NCBI RefSeq assembly: GCF_003319115.1
Contig: NZ_QOHF01000007.1
Coordinates: 62,001-126,000 of the forward strand
Length of the DNA: 64,000 nucleotides
Origin: Geodermatophilus sp. TF02-6
Lineage (GTDB): Bacteria > Actinomycetota > Actinomycetes > Mycobacteriales > Geodermatophilaceae
Direction: 5' to 3'
The position numbers and the translations under genes are program-made. Position 1 is the stretch's first letter, and every line of letters starts with the position of its first letter. Shown one piece after another: positions 25,777 to 35,466 of this stretch. The notes beneath the pieces are model-generated. The model was given only the letters and a program-made list of their open reading frames with translations. It did no database searches and had not been told where the DNA came from.

Positions 25777-26748
25777 CTAGGCCGGGGGTACGACGGTTGC
25801 GGCCCGGCCGAACCGACGTCCCCACTCGTGCAGCAGGTCCAGCAGCTCCGGCGGGGATACCACGGTGACCTCCGCACCGAGCACCCCCAGCGCGAACGCC
25901 GGCCAGTCCAGCGAGTCGGTCTCCATGCGCACCCGGCTGCGGTCCGGTCCGTCCTCCTCGACCTGCGCCCACCGGCCGATGCGCTCCCGCACCCGGGCGG
26001 CCGGCGCGTCGACCAGCACCTCCACCGCCACCTGCGCCGAGGACGCCCCGATGCCGGCCCGGACGAAGGCGACGGCGTCCTCCGCGGGCAGCCGCCGGGG
26101 CGCGAAGCGGGCGCCGGTGGGCCGGGGCCGGGTGAGCCGGTCGAGCCGGAAGCTGCGCCAGTCCCCCCGGGCGAGGTCGTAGGCGACGAGGTACCAGCGC
26201 CGTCCCAGGGCCACGAGCCGGTGGGGGTCGACCTCCCGTTCGGTCGCCGTCCCGTCGGCCGCGGTGTAGCCGAAGGCCAGCCGCTCGGCGTCGCGACAGG
26301 CCTGCGCGGCGACGGTCAGCGCCGACGGGTCGACGACGTCCCGCGCCCCGCTCCAGGGCGCCGGCTCGGTCGCCGCCCGCAGCGCCTCCACCCGGCGGCG
26401 CAGCCGGGGCGGCATGACCTGCACGACCTTGGCCAACGCCCGCACCGACGACTCCGCCGTCCCGGCGATCGCGCTCTGCGCCGCCGCCTGCAGGCCGACG
26501 GCGAGCGCGACCGCCTCCTCGTCGTCGAGCACCAGCGGCGGCAGCGCCGCCCCCGGGGCGAGCTGGTAGCCGCCGTCGACGCCGCGCTGGGCCTGCACCG
26601 GGTAGCCGAGCTCGCGCAGCCGCTCGACGTCGCGGCGCAGGGTGCGCACGGAGACGCCGAGGCGGTCGGCGAGGTCGGCGCCGGCCCAGTACCGGCGTTG
26701 CTGCAGCAGGGAGAGCAGCCGCAGGGTGCGCGCACCGGGATCGGTCAC
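25777..26748 (-). CDS. WYL-domain (YafY/DeoR-like) transcriptional regulator
   Basis: About 323 residues from GTG 26748. The N-terminal HTH is TLRLLSLLQQRRYWAGADLADRLGVSVRTLRRDVERL. The middle WYL domain has VALGRRWYLVAYDLARGDWRSFRLDRL, and a WCX-type C-terminal domain ends with LLDLLHEWGRRFG. Upstream ATG 26787 would add 13 weak residues. The gene is divergent from the DinB-family gene at 26839, the usual partner of such regulators, so mutual control through the 90-bp gap is likely. Confidence 0.92.
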   Translation of the reverse strand: MTDPGARTLRLLSLLQQRRYWAGADLADRLGVSVRTLRRDVERLRELGYPVQAQRGVDGGYQLAPGAALPPLVLDDEEAVALAVGLQAAAQSAIAGTAESSVRALAKVVQVMPPRLRRRVEALRAATEPAPWSGARDVVDPSALTVAAQACRDAERLAFGYTAADGTATEREVDPHRLVALGRRWYLVAYDLARGDWRSFRLDRLTRPRPTGARFAPRRLPAEDAVAFVRAGIGASSAQVAVEVLVDAPAARVRERIGRWAQVEEDGPDRSRVRMETDSLDWPAFALGVLGAEVTVVSPPELLDLLHEWGRRFGRAATVVPPA

Positions 26749-26838
26749 GTCCCCGATCGTCCTCCCATTGCGGTCAAGATCTGACACCTGTGGTCCCTAG
26801 CGTGGTCGGTATCGGTCCCCCCAGGAGAGGCGGATGCC

Positions 26839-27354
26839 ATGACCACGCCGACCACCACGCTGTCCCGCGAGCGCGCCGACCTCGTCGAGACCCTCGACCG
26901 GCACCGGGAGTTCCTGCGGTTCACCGTGCGCGGCCTGACCGACGAGCAGGCCACCCGGCGGACGACGGTCAGCGAGCTCACCCTGGCCGGCGTCATCAAG
27001 CACGTCGCCTCCACCGAGGCGACCTGGACCCGCTTCATCGAGGGCGGACCCGAGGCGATGAGCGCTGGTTGGACCCCCGAGGCGTGGGCCCGCGAGTGGC
27101 GGCTGGAGCCCGGCGAGACCCTCGCCGACGTGCTCGCCCGCTACGAGGAGGTCGCCCGGCACACCGACGAGCTGGTCGCGACCCTGCCCGACCTGGACGC
27201 CGACCACCCGCTGCCCGAGGCGCCCTGGTTCGAGCCCGGCGCCCGCTGGTCGGCCCGCCGGACCTTCCTGCACATCATCGCCGAGACCGCCCAGCACGCC
27301 GGGCACGCCGACGTCCTGCGGGAGTCGCTGGACGGCCAGAAGACGATGGGCTGA
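26839..27354 (+). CDS. DinB-superfamily protein (DUF664 type)
   Basis: 171 residues. It is a four-helix DinB fold with the three usual histidines (KHVAST, HIIAETAQHAGHAD) that bind a metal in mycothiol- or bacillithiol-dependent enzymes. AGGAGAGGCGG precedes the ATG. In actinobacteria these are candidate mycothiol S-transferases for detoxification. Here it is paired with a divergent WYL regulator and ends just before a strong bidirectional hairpin. Confidence 0.88.
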   Translation: MTTPTTTLSRERADLVETLDRHREFLRFTVRGLTDEQATRRTTVSELTLAGVIKHVASTEATWTRFIEGGPEAMSAGWTPEAWAREWRLEPGETLADVLARYEEVARHTDELVATLPDLDADHPLPEAPWFEPGARWSARRTFLHIIAETAQHAGHADVLRESLDGQKTMG

Positions 27355-27371
27355 GCGCCTCCTCGGCCCGA

Positions 27372-27430
27372 GGCATGGGAAGCGATCCCTCTGTTTCGCG
27401 GCCCCTGATGCAGGGATCGCTTCCCATGCC
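27372..27430. terminator. 19-bp perfect inverted repeat between convergent genes
   Basis: Left arm 27372-27390 and right arm 27412-27430 are perfect complements (core GGGAAGCGATCCCT / AGGGATCGCTTCCC) with a 21-nt loop. It sits between the DinB gene and the end of the cox operon, so it can terminate both directions. Its non-GC-only sequence differs from the surrounding DNA and may itself be a dispersed palindromic element. Confidence 0.75.
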
Positions 27431-27444
27431 CGCGGAAGACGGGC

Positions 27445-28656
27445 TCACCCCTCGCGGACGGCGGCCACCACCTGCTCCAGCGCGGCCAGGCTGTGGCCGC
27501 TGACGAACGCGTCGCACAGCGGCAGCGCCGCGGCCATCCCGCCGACCAGCGGGGCGTAGCCGGGCGCGGCCCGGCGCGGGTTGACCCAGACGATGCGGTG
27601 GGCCAGCCGGCGCAGCCGCCGCATCGCCTCGGCGACGTCCTCGGGGTCGTCGGTGGCCCACCCGTCGGACAGCACGACCACGACCGCGCCGCGGGCCAGC
27701 CCCCGGCGGCCGTGCGCGGTGACGAACCCGCCGATCCCCGCGGCCAGCCGGGTGCCGCCGGCCCAGGCCGAGTCGGTGGCGCCGGCCCGGGCCAGCGCCC
27801 GGTCGGGGTCGCGGGCGGCCAGGTGCCGGGTGAGCCGGGTCAGCCGGGTGGAGAACACGAACGCCTCGGCCCGGGCCCCGGCCACCGCCCCCTGCAGCAG
27901 CGCCAGGTAGACGCGGGTGTAGGGCTGCATCGAGCCGGAGACGTCGCACAGCAGCACCAGCCGCCGCGGCTGCGCCCGCCGGGCGGCGTGCACCAGCCGC
28001 ACCGGGTCCCCGCCGGCGCGCTGGGCGGCCCGCACCGTGCGCCGCAGGTCCAGCCGGTCGGCGCGCCGCCGGGTCGGCCGGGTGCGCCGGCTGCGCCGCT
28101 GCGGCGTGCCGAGCACCAGCCGGCCGACCAGCTCCCGCACCCGGGTCAGCTCGTCCGGGGTGAGGTCGGCGAAGGAGGTGTGCCGCAGCCGCTCCTCGGG
28201 CGAGGCCGCGGCCAGGACGACGTCCCGCTCGCCGTCCTCGCCGTCCCCCGGCCCCGGGGGCGACACTCCCCGCCCCGTCGGCGCCGGCGCGTCCGCGGGC
28301 GGGCGGGAGTCGGGCGGGGCCGGGCGCATCCGCGGCTCGGCGCCGACCGGCGGGGGCGCGGTCGGGTCGCCGCGGCTGTCGGCAGGGTCGAGGCGGCCGT
28401 CGAGGGCGGCGTCGAAGACGGCGGAGAACACCGCGTCGAACACCGGCAGCTGGGCGCGGTCGGTGACCAGGGCGACCCGGCAGGTCCAGTAGAGGGTGGC
28501 GCGGTCGACCGGCGGCACGAGCTGCAGGGCCCGCGCCAGCCCGGCGGCCCGGTCCGGGGTGGTCGGCAGCCCGGCCCGGTGCAGCGCGGTGGTCAGCCCG
28601 ACCGCGAGCGGGCCGGGTGCCACCGCCGGCTCAGGCACCGGCCAGCCAGGTCGCAC
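27445..28656 (-). CDS. VWA-domain CoxE-like protein (CO dehydrogenase maturation)
   Basis: About 403 residues from GTG 28656; GTG 28638 is an alternative start inside the same overlap. The N-terminal domain (LTTALHRAGLPTTPDRAAGLARAL) and the C-terminal von Willebrand A domain with MIDAS motif LLCDVSGSM and later LSDGWATDDPE define the CoxE family. The middle is Pro/Gly-rich. In Oligotropha, CoxE together with the MoxR ATPase CoxD inserts the Cu-S cluster into CO dehydrogenase. Last gene of the cox operon; overlaps the moxR stop by 26 bp. Confidence 0.88.
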   Translation of the reverse strand: MRPGWPVPEPAVAPGPLAVGLTTALHRAGLPTTPDRAAGLARALQLVPPVDRATLYWTCRVALVTDRAQLPVFDAVFSAVFDAALDGRLDPADSRGDPTAPPPVGAEPRMRPAPPDSRPPADAPAPTGRGVSPPGPGDGEDGERDVVLAAASPEERLRHTSFADLTPDELTRVRELVGRLVLGTPQRRSRRTRPTRRRADRLDLRRTVRAAQRAGGDPVRLVHAARRAQPRRLVLLCDVSGSMQPYTRVYLALLQGAVAGARAEAFVFSTRLTRLTRHLAARDPDRALARAGATDSAWAGGTRLAAGIGGFVTAHGRRGLARGAVVVVLSDGWATDDPEDVAEAMRRLRRLAHRIVWVNPRRAAPGYAPLVGGMAAALPLCDAFVSGHSLAALEQVVAAVREG

Positions 28657-29626
28657 CCCGGCTGCGGGCCAGCTCCTGGTCGTCGCGGTTCTTGAGCACC
28701 GAGCCCCAGGTGGCCTCGACCGCCGCGGGTTCCAGCCGGGTCACGCCCAGCACGTCGAGGGCGGCCACCCAGTCGATGACCTCGGCGATGCCCGGCGGCT
28801 TGACCAGGTCGAGGCCGCGCAACCGGCTCACCGCGCCGGCGGCGTCCAGAGCCAGCGGCTCGCTGCTGCCGGGCACCCGGCGGCGCACGATCTCGGCGAC
28901 CCGCTCCGGCGGCGGGTGGTCGATCCAGTGGTAGAGGCAGCGGCGGGTGAGCGCGTCGTGCAGGTCGCGGGTGCGGTTGGAGGTGAGGACGACGACCGGC
29001 GGGTGGGTGGCCCGCACCGTGCCCAGCTCCGGCACGGTCACCGCCGCCTCGGCCAGCACCTCGAAGGTGAACGCCTCGAACTCGGCGTCGGCCCGGTCGA
29101 TCTCGTCGAGCAGCAGCACCGCCGGCCGCGGCCCGGGGTGCTCGATCGCCTGCAGCAGCGGCCGCCGCAGCAGGTAGTCCGGACCGAACAGGTCGTCGGC
29201 GCCCAGCGGCTGCCCCGACGCCTCGGCCAGCCGGATGCCCAGCAGCTGCCGCGGGTGGTTCCACTCGTAGAGCGCCTCGGCGGCGTCGATCCCCTCGAAG
29301 CACTGCAGCCGGTACAGCGGGGTGTCCAGCACCCGGGCCAGCGCCTTGGCCGCCTCGGTCTTGCCGACCCCCGGCTCGCCCTCCAGCAGCAGCGGCTGGG
29401 GCAGGCGGACGGCGAGGAACAGCGCCGTGGTCAGCCCGGGGTCGGCGAGGTAGTCGACGCCGTCGAGGGCCGCGGCCAGCGTCGCGACGTCCGGAACCCG
29501 GTCGCGGACCTCCTCCTCCGCCCCGGCCCGGGCGGCCGAGCGGCCTTTGTGGCCACTTCGTCCGCCCGCCGGGGGGCCGAAGTGGCCACAAAGGCCGCTC
29601 GGGTCGGCGTCAGGGAGCGGGGGCAT
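28631..29626 (-). CDS. MoxR-type AAA ATPase, CoxD-like
   Basis: 331 residues. Walker A GEPGVGKTE, Walker B VLLLDEIDRAD, sensor LTSNRTRDLHDALTRRC. The family works as a chaperone with VWA proteins. Here the cox context points to CoxD, needed for the Mo-S-Cu site. ATG 29626 lies inside the end of the XdhC-YHS gene (17-bp overlap). No other start exists before the conserved part, so the first 45 codons run through the 25-bp inverted repeat 29536-29602 (residues about 9-31). That N-terminus is therefore repeat-encoded. Confidence 0.88.
   Translation of the reverse strand: MPPLPDADPSGLCGHFGPPAGGRSGHKGRSAARAGAEEEVRDRVPDVATLAAALDGVDYLADPGLTTALFLAVRLPQPLLLEGEPGVGKTEAAKALARVLDTPLYRLQCFEGIDAAEALYEWNHPRQLLGIRLAEASGQPLGADDLFGPDYLLRRPLLQAIEHPGPRPAVLLLDEIDRADAEFEAFTFEVLAEAAVTVPELGTVRATHPPVVVLTSNRTRDLHDALTRRCLYHWIDHPPPERVAEIVRRRVPGSSEPLALDAAGAVSRLRGLDLVKPPGIAEVIDWVAALDVLGVTRLEPAAVEATWGSVLKNRDDQELARSRGATWLAGA
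29536..29602. repeat. 25-bp perfect inverted repeat inside the moxR 5' coding region
   Basis: Arms 29536-29560 and 29578-29602 are perfectly complementary (core GGCCTTTGTGGCCACTTCG), loop 17 nt. It lies just behind the XdhC stop and within the only possible moxR reading frame, encoding the low-quality N-terminus. The size and perfection suggest a dispersed palindromic element rather than chance. Confidence 0.8.
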
Positions 29627-30497
29627 ACCGGACGGGGTCGGCGAGGAAGGCGGTGCGGCAGCCGTCGCAGCAGAACCAGGTGGGGACGCCGTCGACCGTC
29701 ACGTGCGGGTTGGCGTCGACGGCGGCGACGCGCATCCCGCACACCGGGTCGACCACCCGCGCCGGTCCGGTCGGCGGCACCCGGCGTCCGGCGCTGCGCC
29801 GCTCGGCGACCACCTGGGCCCAGACCGACAGGGCGATCTCCCCCGCCGTCCGGGCGCCGATGTCCAGCCCGGCCGGGCTGCGCACCCGCGACCGCTGCTC
29901 GTCGGTCACGTCGAGGGAAGCCAGCACGGCCGCGCCGCGAATCCGGCTCGCGACCAGCCCCACGTAGGGGACGCCGAGCCGCAGCGCCGCGGTCAGCGCC
30001 GGCTCCTCGCCCCGCCCGTGCGACGCGACCACGAGCGCCGCGTCGTCGGCCGCGGGTGCGGCGTCCTCCCCGGACGCCGGCTCGACGGCGAACCCGAGCG
30101 GCCCGCCGAGCGCCACCAGCGCCTCGGCGACCGGGCTGTCGCCGACCACGAGCGCGCGCGGAGCCGGCACCCGCGGCTCGAGGAAGACCTCCACCGAGCC
30201 GCCGGACAGGCACGGGTTGGCCACCGTGACCGCGCCCTCCTCCGCGGCGCCCGCCCCGGCGCCGGACACGATCCGCAGCAGCAGCGGCTCGCCCGTCGCC
30301 AGCGCCATCAGCCCGTACTCGCGCACCGACGCCTCGGCGCAGGCGCCCCCGACGAACCCGTCGACGGCGCCGTCGGCCCGGACGAGCGCAGTGTCCCCGG
30401 CGTGCGCGCTGGCCGGCCGCTGCGCCCGCACGACGGTGGCCTGCACGAACGGGACCCGGCTGCGCACCAGCTCGGCGGCCGTGTCGGCGACCGACAT
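29610..30497 (-). CDS. XdhC/CoxF-family maturation protein with C-terminal YHS domain
   Basis: 295 residues. The XdhC-CoxI N-terminal region includes the FVGGACAEASVREYG segment, and the Rossmann-like second domain includes LVVASHGRGEEPAL. The C-terminal 45 residues form a YHS metal-binding domain (VVDPVCGMRV, WFCCDGCRTAFLADPVRY). XdhC-type proteins bind and deliver sulfurated molybdenum cofactor; CoxF/CoxI versions serve CO dehydrogenase. The YHS extension with Cys residues could hold copper, which is relevant for a Cu-Mo enzyme (inference). ATG 30497; follows coxL after repeat R5. Confidence 0.88.
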   Translation of the reverse strand: MSVADTAAELVRSRVPFVQATVVRAQRPASAHAGDTALVRADGAVDGFVGGACAEASVREYGLMALATGEPLLLRIVSGAGAGAAEEGAVTVANPCLSGGSVEVFLEPRVPAPRALVVGDSPVAEALVALGGPLGFAVEPASGEDAAPAADDAALVVASHGRGEEPALTAALRLGVPYVGLVASRIRGAAVLASLDVTDEQRSRVRSPAGLDIGARTAGEIALSVWAQVVAERRSAGRRVPPTGPARVVDPVCGMRVAAVDANPHVTVDGVPTWFCCDGCRTAFLADPVRYAPAP

Positions 30498-30537
30498 GCG
30501 CTCCCCCTCGCGGGCTGGATTCGTGGGTTCGGCCCCG

Positions 30538-30636
30538 CTGCAGGGGCCCGCCGCAGGCGCGGTGACCGGCTGGAACGGCCTTCTCGCAGGGGCCCGCGCC
30601 GAGCCCGCGAGGCGTGGGGGGCGAGAAGGTCCTTCT
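30538..30636. repeat. Interspersed GC hairpin repeat, copy R5
   Basis: GAGCCCGCGAGGCGTGGGG, then CGAGAAGGTCCTTCTT, running directly into the coxL stop codon (30637). It separates coxL from the XdhC-YHS gene and carries complementary GGCCTTCTCGCAGGGG and GAGAAGGTCC arms, so it may attenuate transcription inside the cox operon. Confidence 0.7.
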
Positions 30637-33047
<2,411 letters not shown>

Positions 33048-33051
<4 letters not shown>

Positions 33052-33545
33052 GCCGGCACCTCCTCGGCGGGCTGCTCGGGCGCCCCGACGGGGTGCTCGG
33101 CCGCCCAGCGGACGGAGCGGACGATCGTGGCGTACCCGGTGCACCGGCAGATCTGCCCGGAGATCGCCTCGCGGATGGTGGCCTCGTCGGGGTCGGGGTC
33201 GCGGTCGAGCAGGGCGCGGGCGGTCAGCAGCATCCCGGGCGTGCAGAACCCGCACTGCAGGCCGTGCTCGGCCATGAAGCCCTGCTGCACCGGGTCGAGC
33301 GTGGCGCCGTCGGCCAGCCCCTCGACGGTGCGCACCTCGTGCCCGTCGGTCATCACGGCCAGGGTGGTGCACGACTTGACCGGCTGGCCGTCGACGAGCA
33401 CGACGCAGGTGCCGCAGTTGCTGGTGTCGCAGCCCCAGTGGGTGCCGGTCAGCCCGAGCGTCTCGCGCAGGAAGTGCACGAGCAGCAGCCGCGGCTCGAC
33501 GTCGCGGGTCACCTCGGTGCCGTTGACGGTCATCGTGACCTGCAC
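33048..33545 (-). CDS. coxS: Aerobic carbon monoxide dehydrogenase small (2Fe-2S) subunit
   Basis: 165 residues with both iron-sulfur motifs: the plant-ferredoxin type [24 protein letters not shown] and the helical CGFCTPGML ... [11 protein letters not shown]. Starts at 33545 (ATG CAG GTC ACG). It transfers electrons between the molybdenum site of CoxL and the FAD of CoxM. Overlaps coxL by 4 bp and follows coxM by 3 bp. Confidence 0.95.
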
Positions 33546-33548
33546 GGT

Positions 33549-34445
33549 TCAGCCTCCTGAGACGGCGGTGGCGAGCACGTCGGCCCCGGCGCGGCCGGCG
33601 GCCGAGCGCAGCACCCGGCGGGTGAGCTCGTCGGCGAGGTGGCGCTTGTAGTCGACCGGGCCGCGCTGGTCCTCGACCGGCGAGCTGGCCGCCGCGGCGA
33701 GCCGGCCGGCCTCGGCGAACGCCTCCTCGCTCGGGTGGACGCCGAGCAGCGCCGCGCCGGCCTCGACCGCGCAGCCCTCGAGCCCGAGGGCGGTCAGCCC
33801 GATGCTGGCGTCGGCGATCGTGCCGTCCTCGCCCAGCACGACCTGGGCCCCCGCGGCGGCCACCGCCCAGTCGCCGACCCGGCGCTCGACCTTCTCGTAG
33901 GCGCTGCCCGACCGCGGCCGGATCGGCAGGCGCAGCTCGGTGATCAGCTCGGTCTGCTCGCAGGCGGTCTCGTAGGGGCCGCGGTGCAGCTCCTCGATGC
34001 CGATGACCCGCTCGCCGTCGCGGCCGGCGATGACCACCTGGGCGCGCAGCACGTCGCAGACGGTGGTGAGGTCCTCGGCCGGATCGGCCTGGCCGAGCGA
34101 CCCGCCGATGGTGCCCCGGTTGCGGACGACGGGGTCGGCGATGACCCGCTCGGCGTCGTGCACGATCGGGAACAGCTCCCCGACCAGCTCCGAGGCCAGC
34201 AGCTCGGCGTGCCGGGTGAGCGCCCCGACCCGCAGCCGGTCCCCGTCCCGCGTGATGGAGCGCAGCTCGGCGAGGTCGTTGATGTCGACCAGCCACTCGG
34301 GGCGGGCCAGCCGCAGCTTCATCATCGGCAGCAGGCTGTGCCCGCCGGCGACGACCCGCGCCTCGGGCCCGTGCCGGTCGAGCAGCTGCAGGGCGTCGGC
34401 CACGCTCGTGGCGCGCACGTAGTCGAACGGGGCCGGCACCTGCAC
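33549..34445 (-). CDS. coxM: Aerobic carbon monoxide dehydrogenase medium (FAD) subunit
   Basis: 298 residues. FAD-binding motifs VVAGGHSLLPMMKLRLA and TIGGSLGQADPAEDL are typical of CoxM. First gene of the operon coxM-coxS-coxL followed by maturation genes, the arrangement of form I operons. A perfect -35 (TTGACA, 34516-34521) lies about 70 bp upstream on the minus strand. No CoxC/CoxH-type regulators are adjacent. Confidence 0.94.
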   Translation of the reverse strand: MQVPAPFDYVRATSVADALQLLDRHGPEARVVAGGHSLLPMMKLRLARPEWLVDINDLAELRSITRDGDRLRVGALTRHAELLASELVGELFPIVHDAERVIADPVVRNRGTIGGSLGQADPAEDLTTVCDVLRAQVVIAGRDGERVIGIEELHRGPYETACEQTELITELRLPIRPRSGSAYEKVERRVGDWAVAAAGAQVVLGEDGTIADASIGLTALGLEGCAVEAGAALLGVHPSEEAFAEAGRLAAAASSPVEDQRGPVDYKRHLADELTRRVLRSAAGRAGADVLATAVSGG

Positions 34446-34492
34446 GGGGACTCCTTCCCGCGGGGTCGCCGCGGGACCCCGATGGCGCAGGA

Positions 34493-34521
34493 GCTTGTGA
34501 CCTGCACCACGCGGTTGTCAA
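34493..34521 (-). promoter_or_regulatory. Candidate promoter of the cox operon
   Basis: Minus-strand TTGACA (34516-34521) is a perfect -35. The -10 is weak: ACAAGC at 17 bp or CAAGCT at 18 bp spacing. A weak -10 behind a perfect -35 suggests activator dependence, which is inference. Between it and coxM lies a small GC stem (CCGCGG.. region 34458-34475). Confidence 0.4.
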
Positions 34522-34578
34522 CAGCGCCCCGAGCGGGACCCGGACCCGGTCGGCGCGGCGGGGGGTGCCGGAGGCGGG

Positions 34579-35028
34579 TCAGCCCTCGGACGGTGCGGCG
34601 GCGGTCCGGTCCGGCGTCCGGGCGCCCTGCACCGACTGCCGGCCACCCGAGACCCCCTCCGGGGCGGCCGGTCCGGTCCCGGCGTCCCCGCTCGGCGTCC
34701 CCTCCCCGCGGACGACCCGACCCTCGGTCATGTCCGGGTCACCGGCGGTCTGCTCGACCGGCGCCTCGCGCGTCCTGGTCTCCCCCGGCCGGTCGTGCAC
34801 CTGCTGGACCGAGCTGCCCTGCTCGGCGACCCGGACGGCCTCGGCGACGTCGGCGCCGCTGCGGGAGGCGTCGGGCGAGGTGTCCTCGGTGGCGGGTTCC
34901 TCGGACGAGCTCACGGCGGCCTCCACGTCGTCGTCGGGCACGGTGCGGGCAGTCTCGACCCCGGCCGCGCGCCCGGCAAGGGCCCGGTCAGCCGCCGCGC
35001 TCAGGCCCCGGTCCGCGGCGCCTCCCAC
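34579..35028 (-). CDS. Hypothetical hydrophilic, probably disordered protein
   Basis: Up to 149 residues, very rich in Ala, Glu, Asp, Ser, Gly and Pro (SSSEEPATEDTSPDAS, EQTAGDPDMTEGRVVRG), with no hydrophobic core. The GTG at 35028 lies within the end of the aldo-keto reductase remnant; an internal GTG near VEAAVSSSEEP could be the real start. Not recognised. It may be a stress-type unstructured protein or a spurious frame. Confidence 0.4.
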   Translation of the reverse strand: MGGAADRGLSAAADRALAGRAAGVETARTVPDDDVEAAVSSSEEPATEDTSPDASRSGADVAEAVRVAEQGSSVQQVHDRPGETRTREAPVEQTAGDPDMTEGRVVRGEGTPSGDAGTGPAAPEGVSGGRQSVQGARTPDRTAAAPSEG

Positions 35029-35310
35029 AGGTCGATGCCGGCGTCCACGGCGTGCTCGTCGATCGCGGCGAGCTCATCGTCGGTGAAGTCCGTAGACCCG
35101 GCTTGACCTGCACCTCCGCCGGCTCAACTTGACCACTACGGAAAATCCGTAGTTGTTGGCCAGGTCGAAGTGGGTGATCCCCAGGTCGAAGGCGCGGCGC
35201 AGGACGGCGCGCTGCCGCTCGAACGGGACGTCGTCGCCGAAGTTGTGCCCCAGGCCGAGGCTGATCGCGGGCAGGTCCAGCCCGCTGCGCCCGGTGCGCC
35301 GGTAGGTCAT
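35001..35310 (-). pseudogene. Aldo-keto reductase remnant with a deletion scar
   Basis: The first 58 codons (ATG 35310) read as a YghZ-type aldo-keto reductase N-terminus (YRRTGRSGLDLPAISLGLG, ITHFDLANNYG). The last 27 codons in another frame read FTDDELAAIDEHAVDAGIDLW then EAPRTGA and stop at 35001. About 220 central residues are gone. The junction (about 35090-35150) holds roughly 50 bp of unrelated sequence bounded by direct copies of CTACGGA and starting with the hairpin CTACGGATTTTCCGTAG. Looks like a mobile-element excision or deletion scar. Confidence 0.8.
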
Positions 35311-35466
35311 GGAGTCGTAGCGGGTGTCGGACGCACGGTGGGCCCTGCCCTGATCCAGCATGCCCCGATCCAACATGCCTGCGATCCGACCAGCGACCGC
35401 CGCGTCCGGCTCCCCGCCGTCCGGCGAGGTCGGGGCCGGGGACCCTGGTGCCGGCCGCCCACGGGC

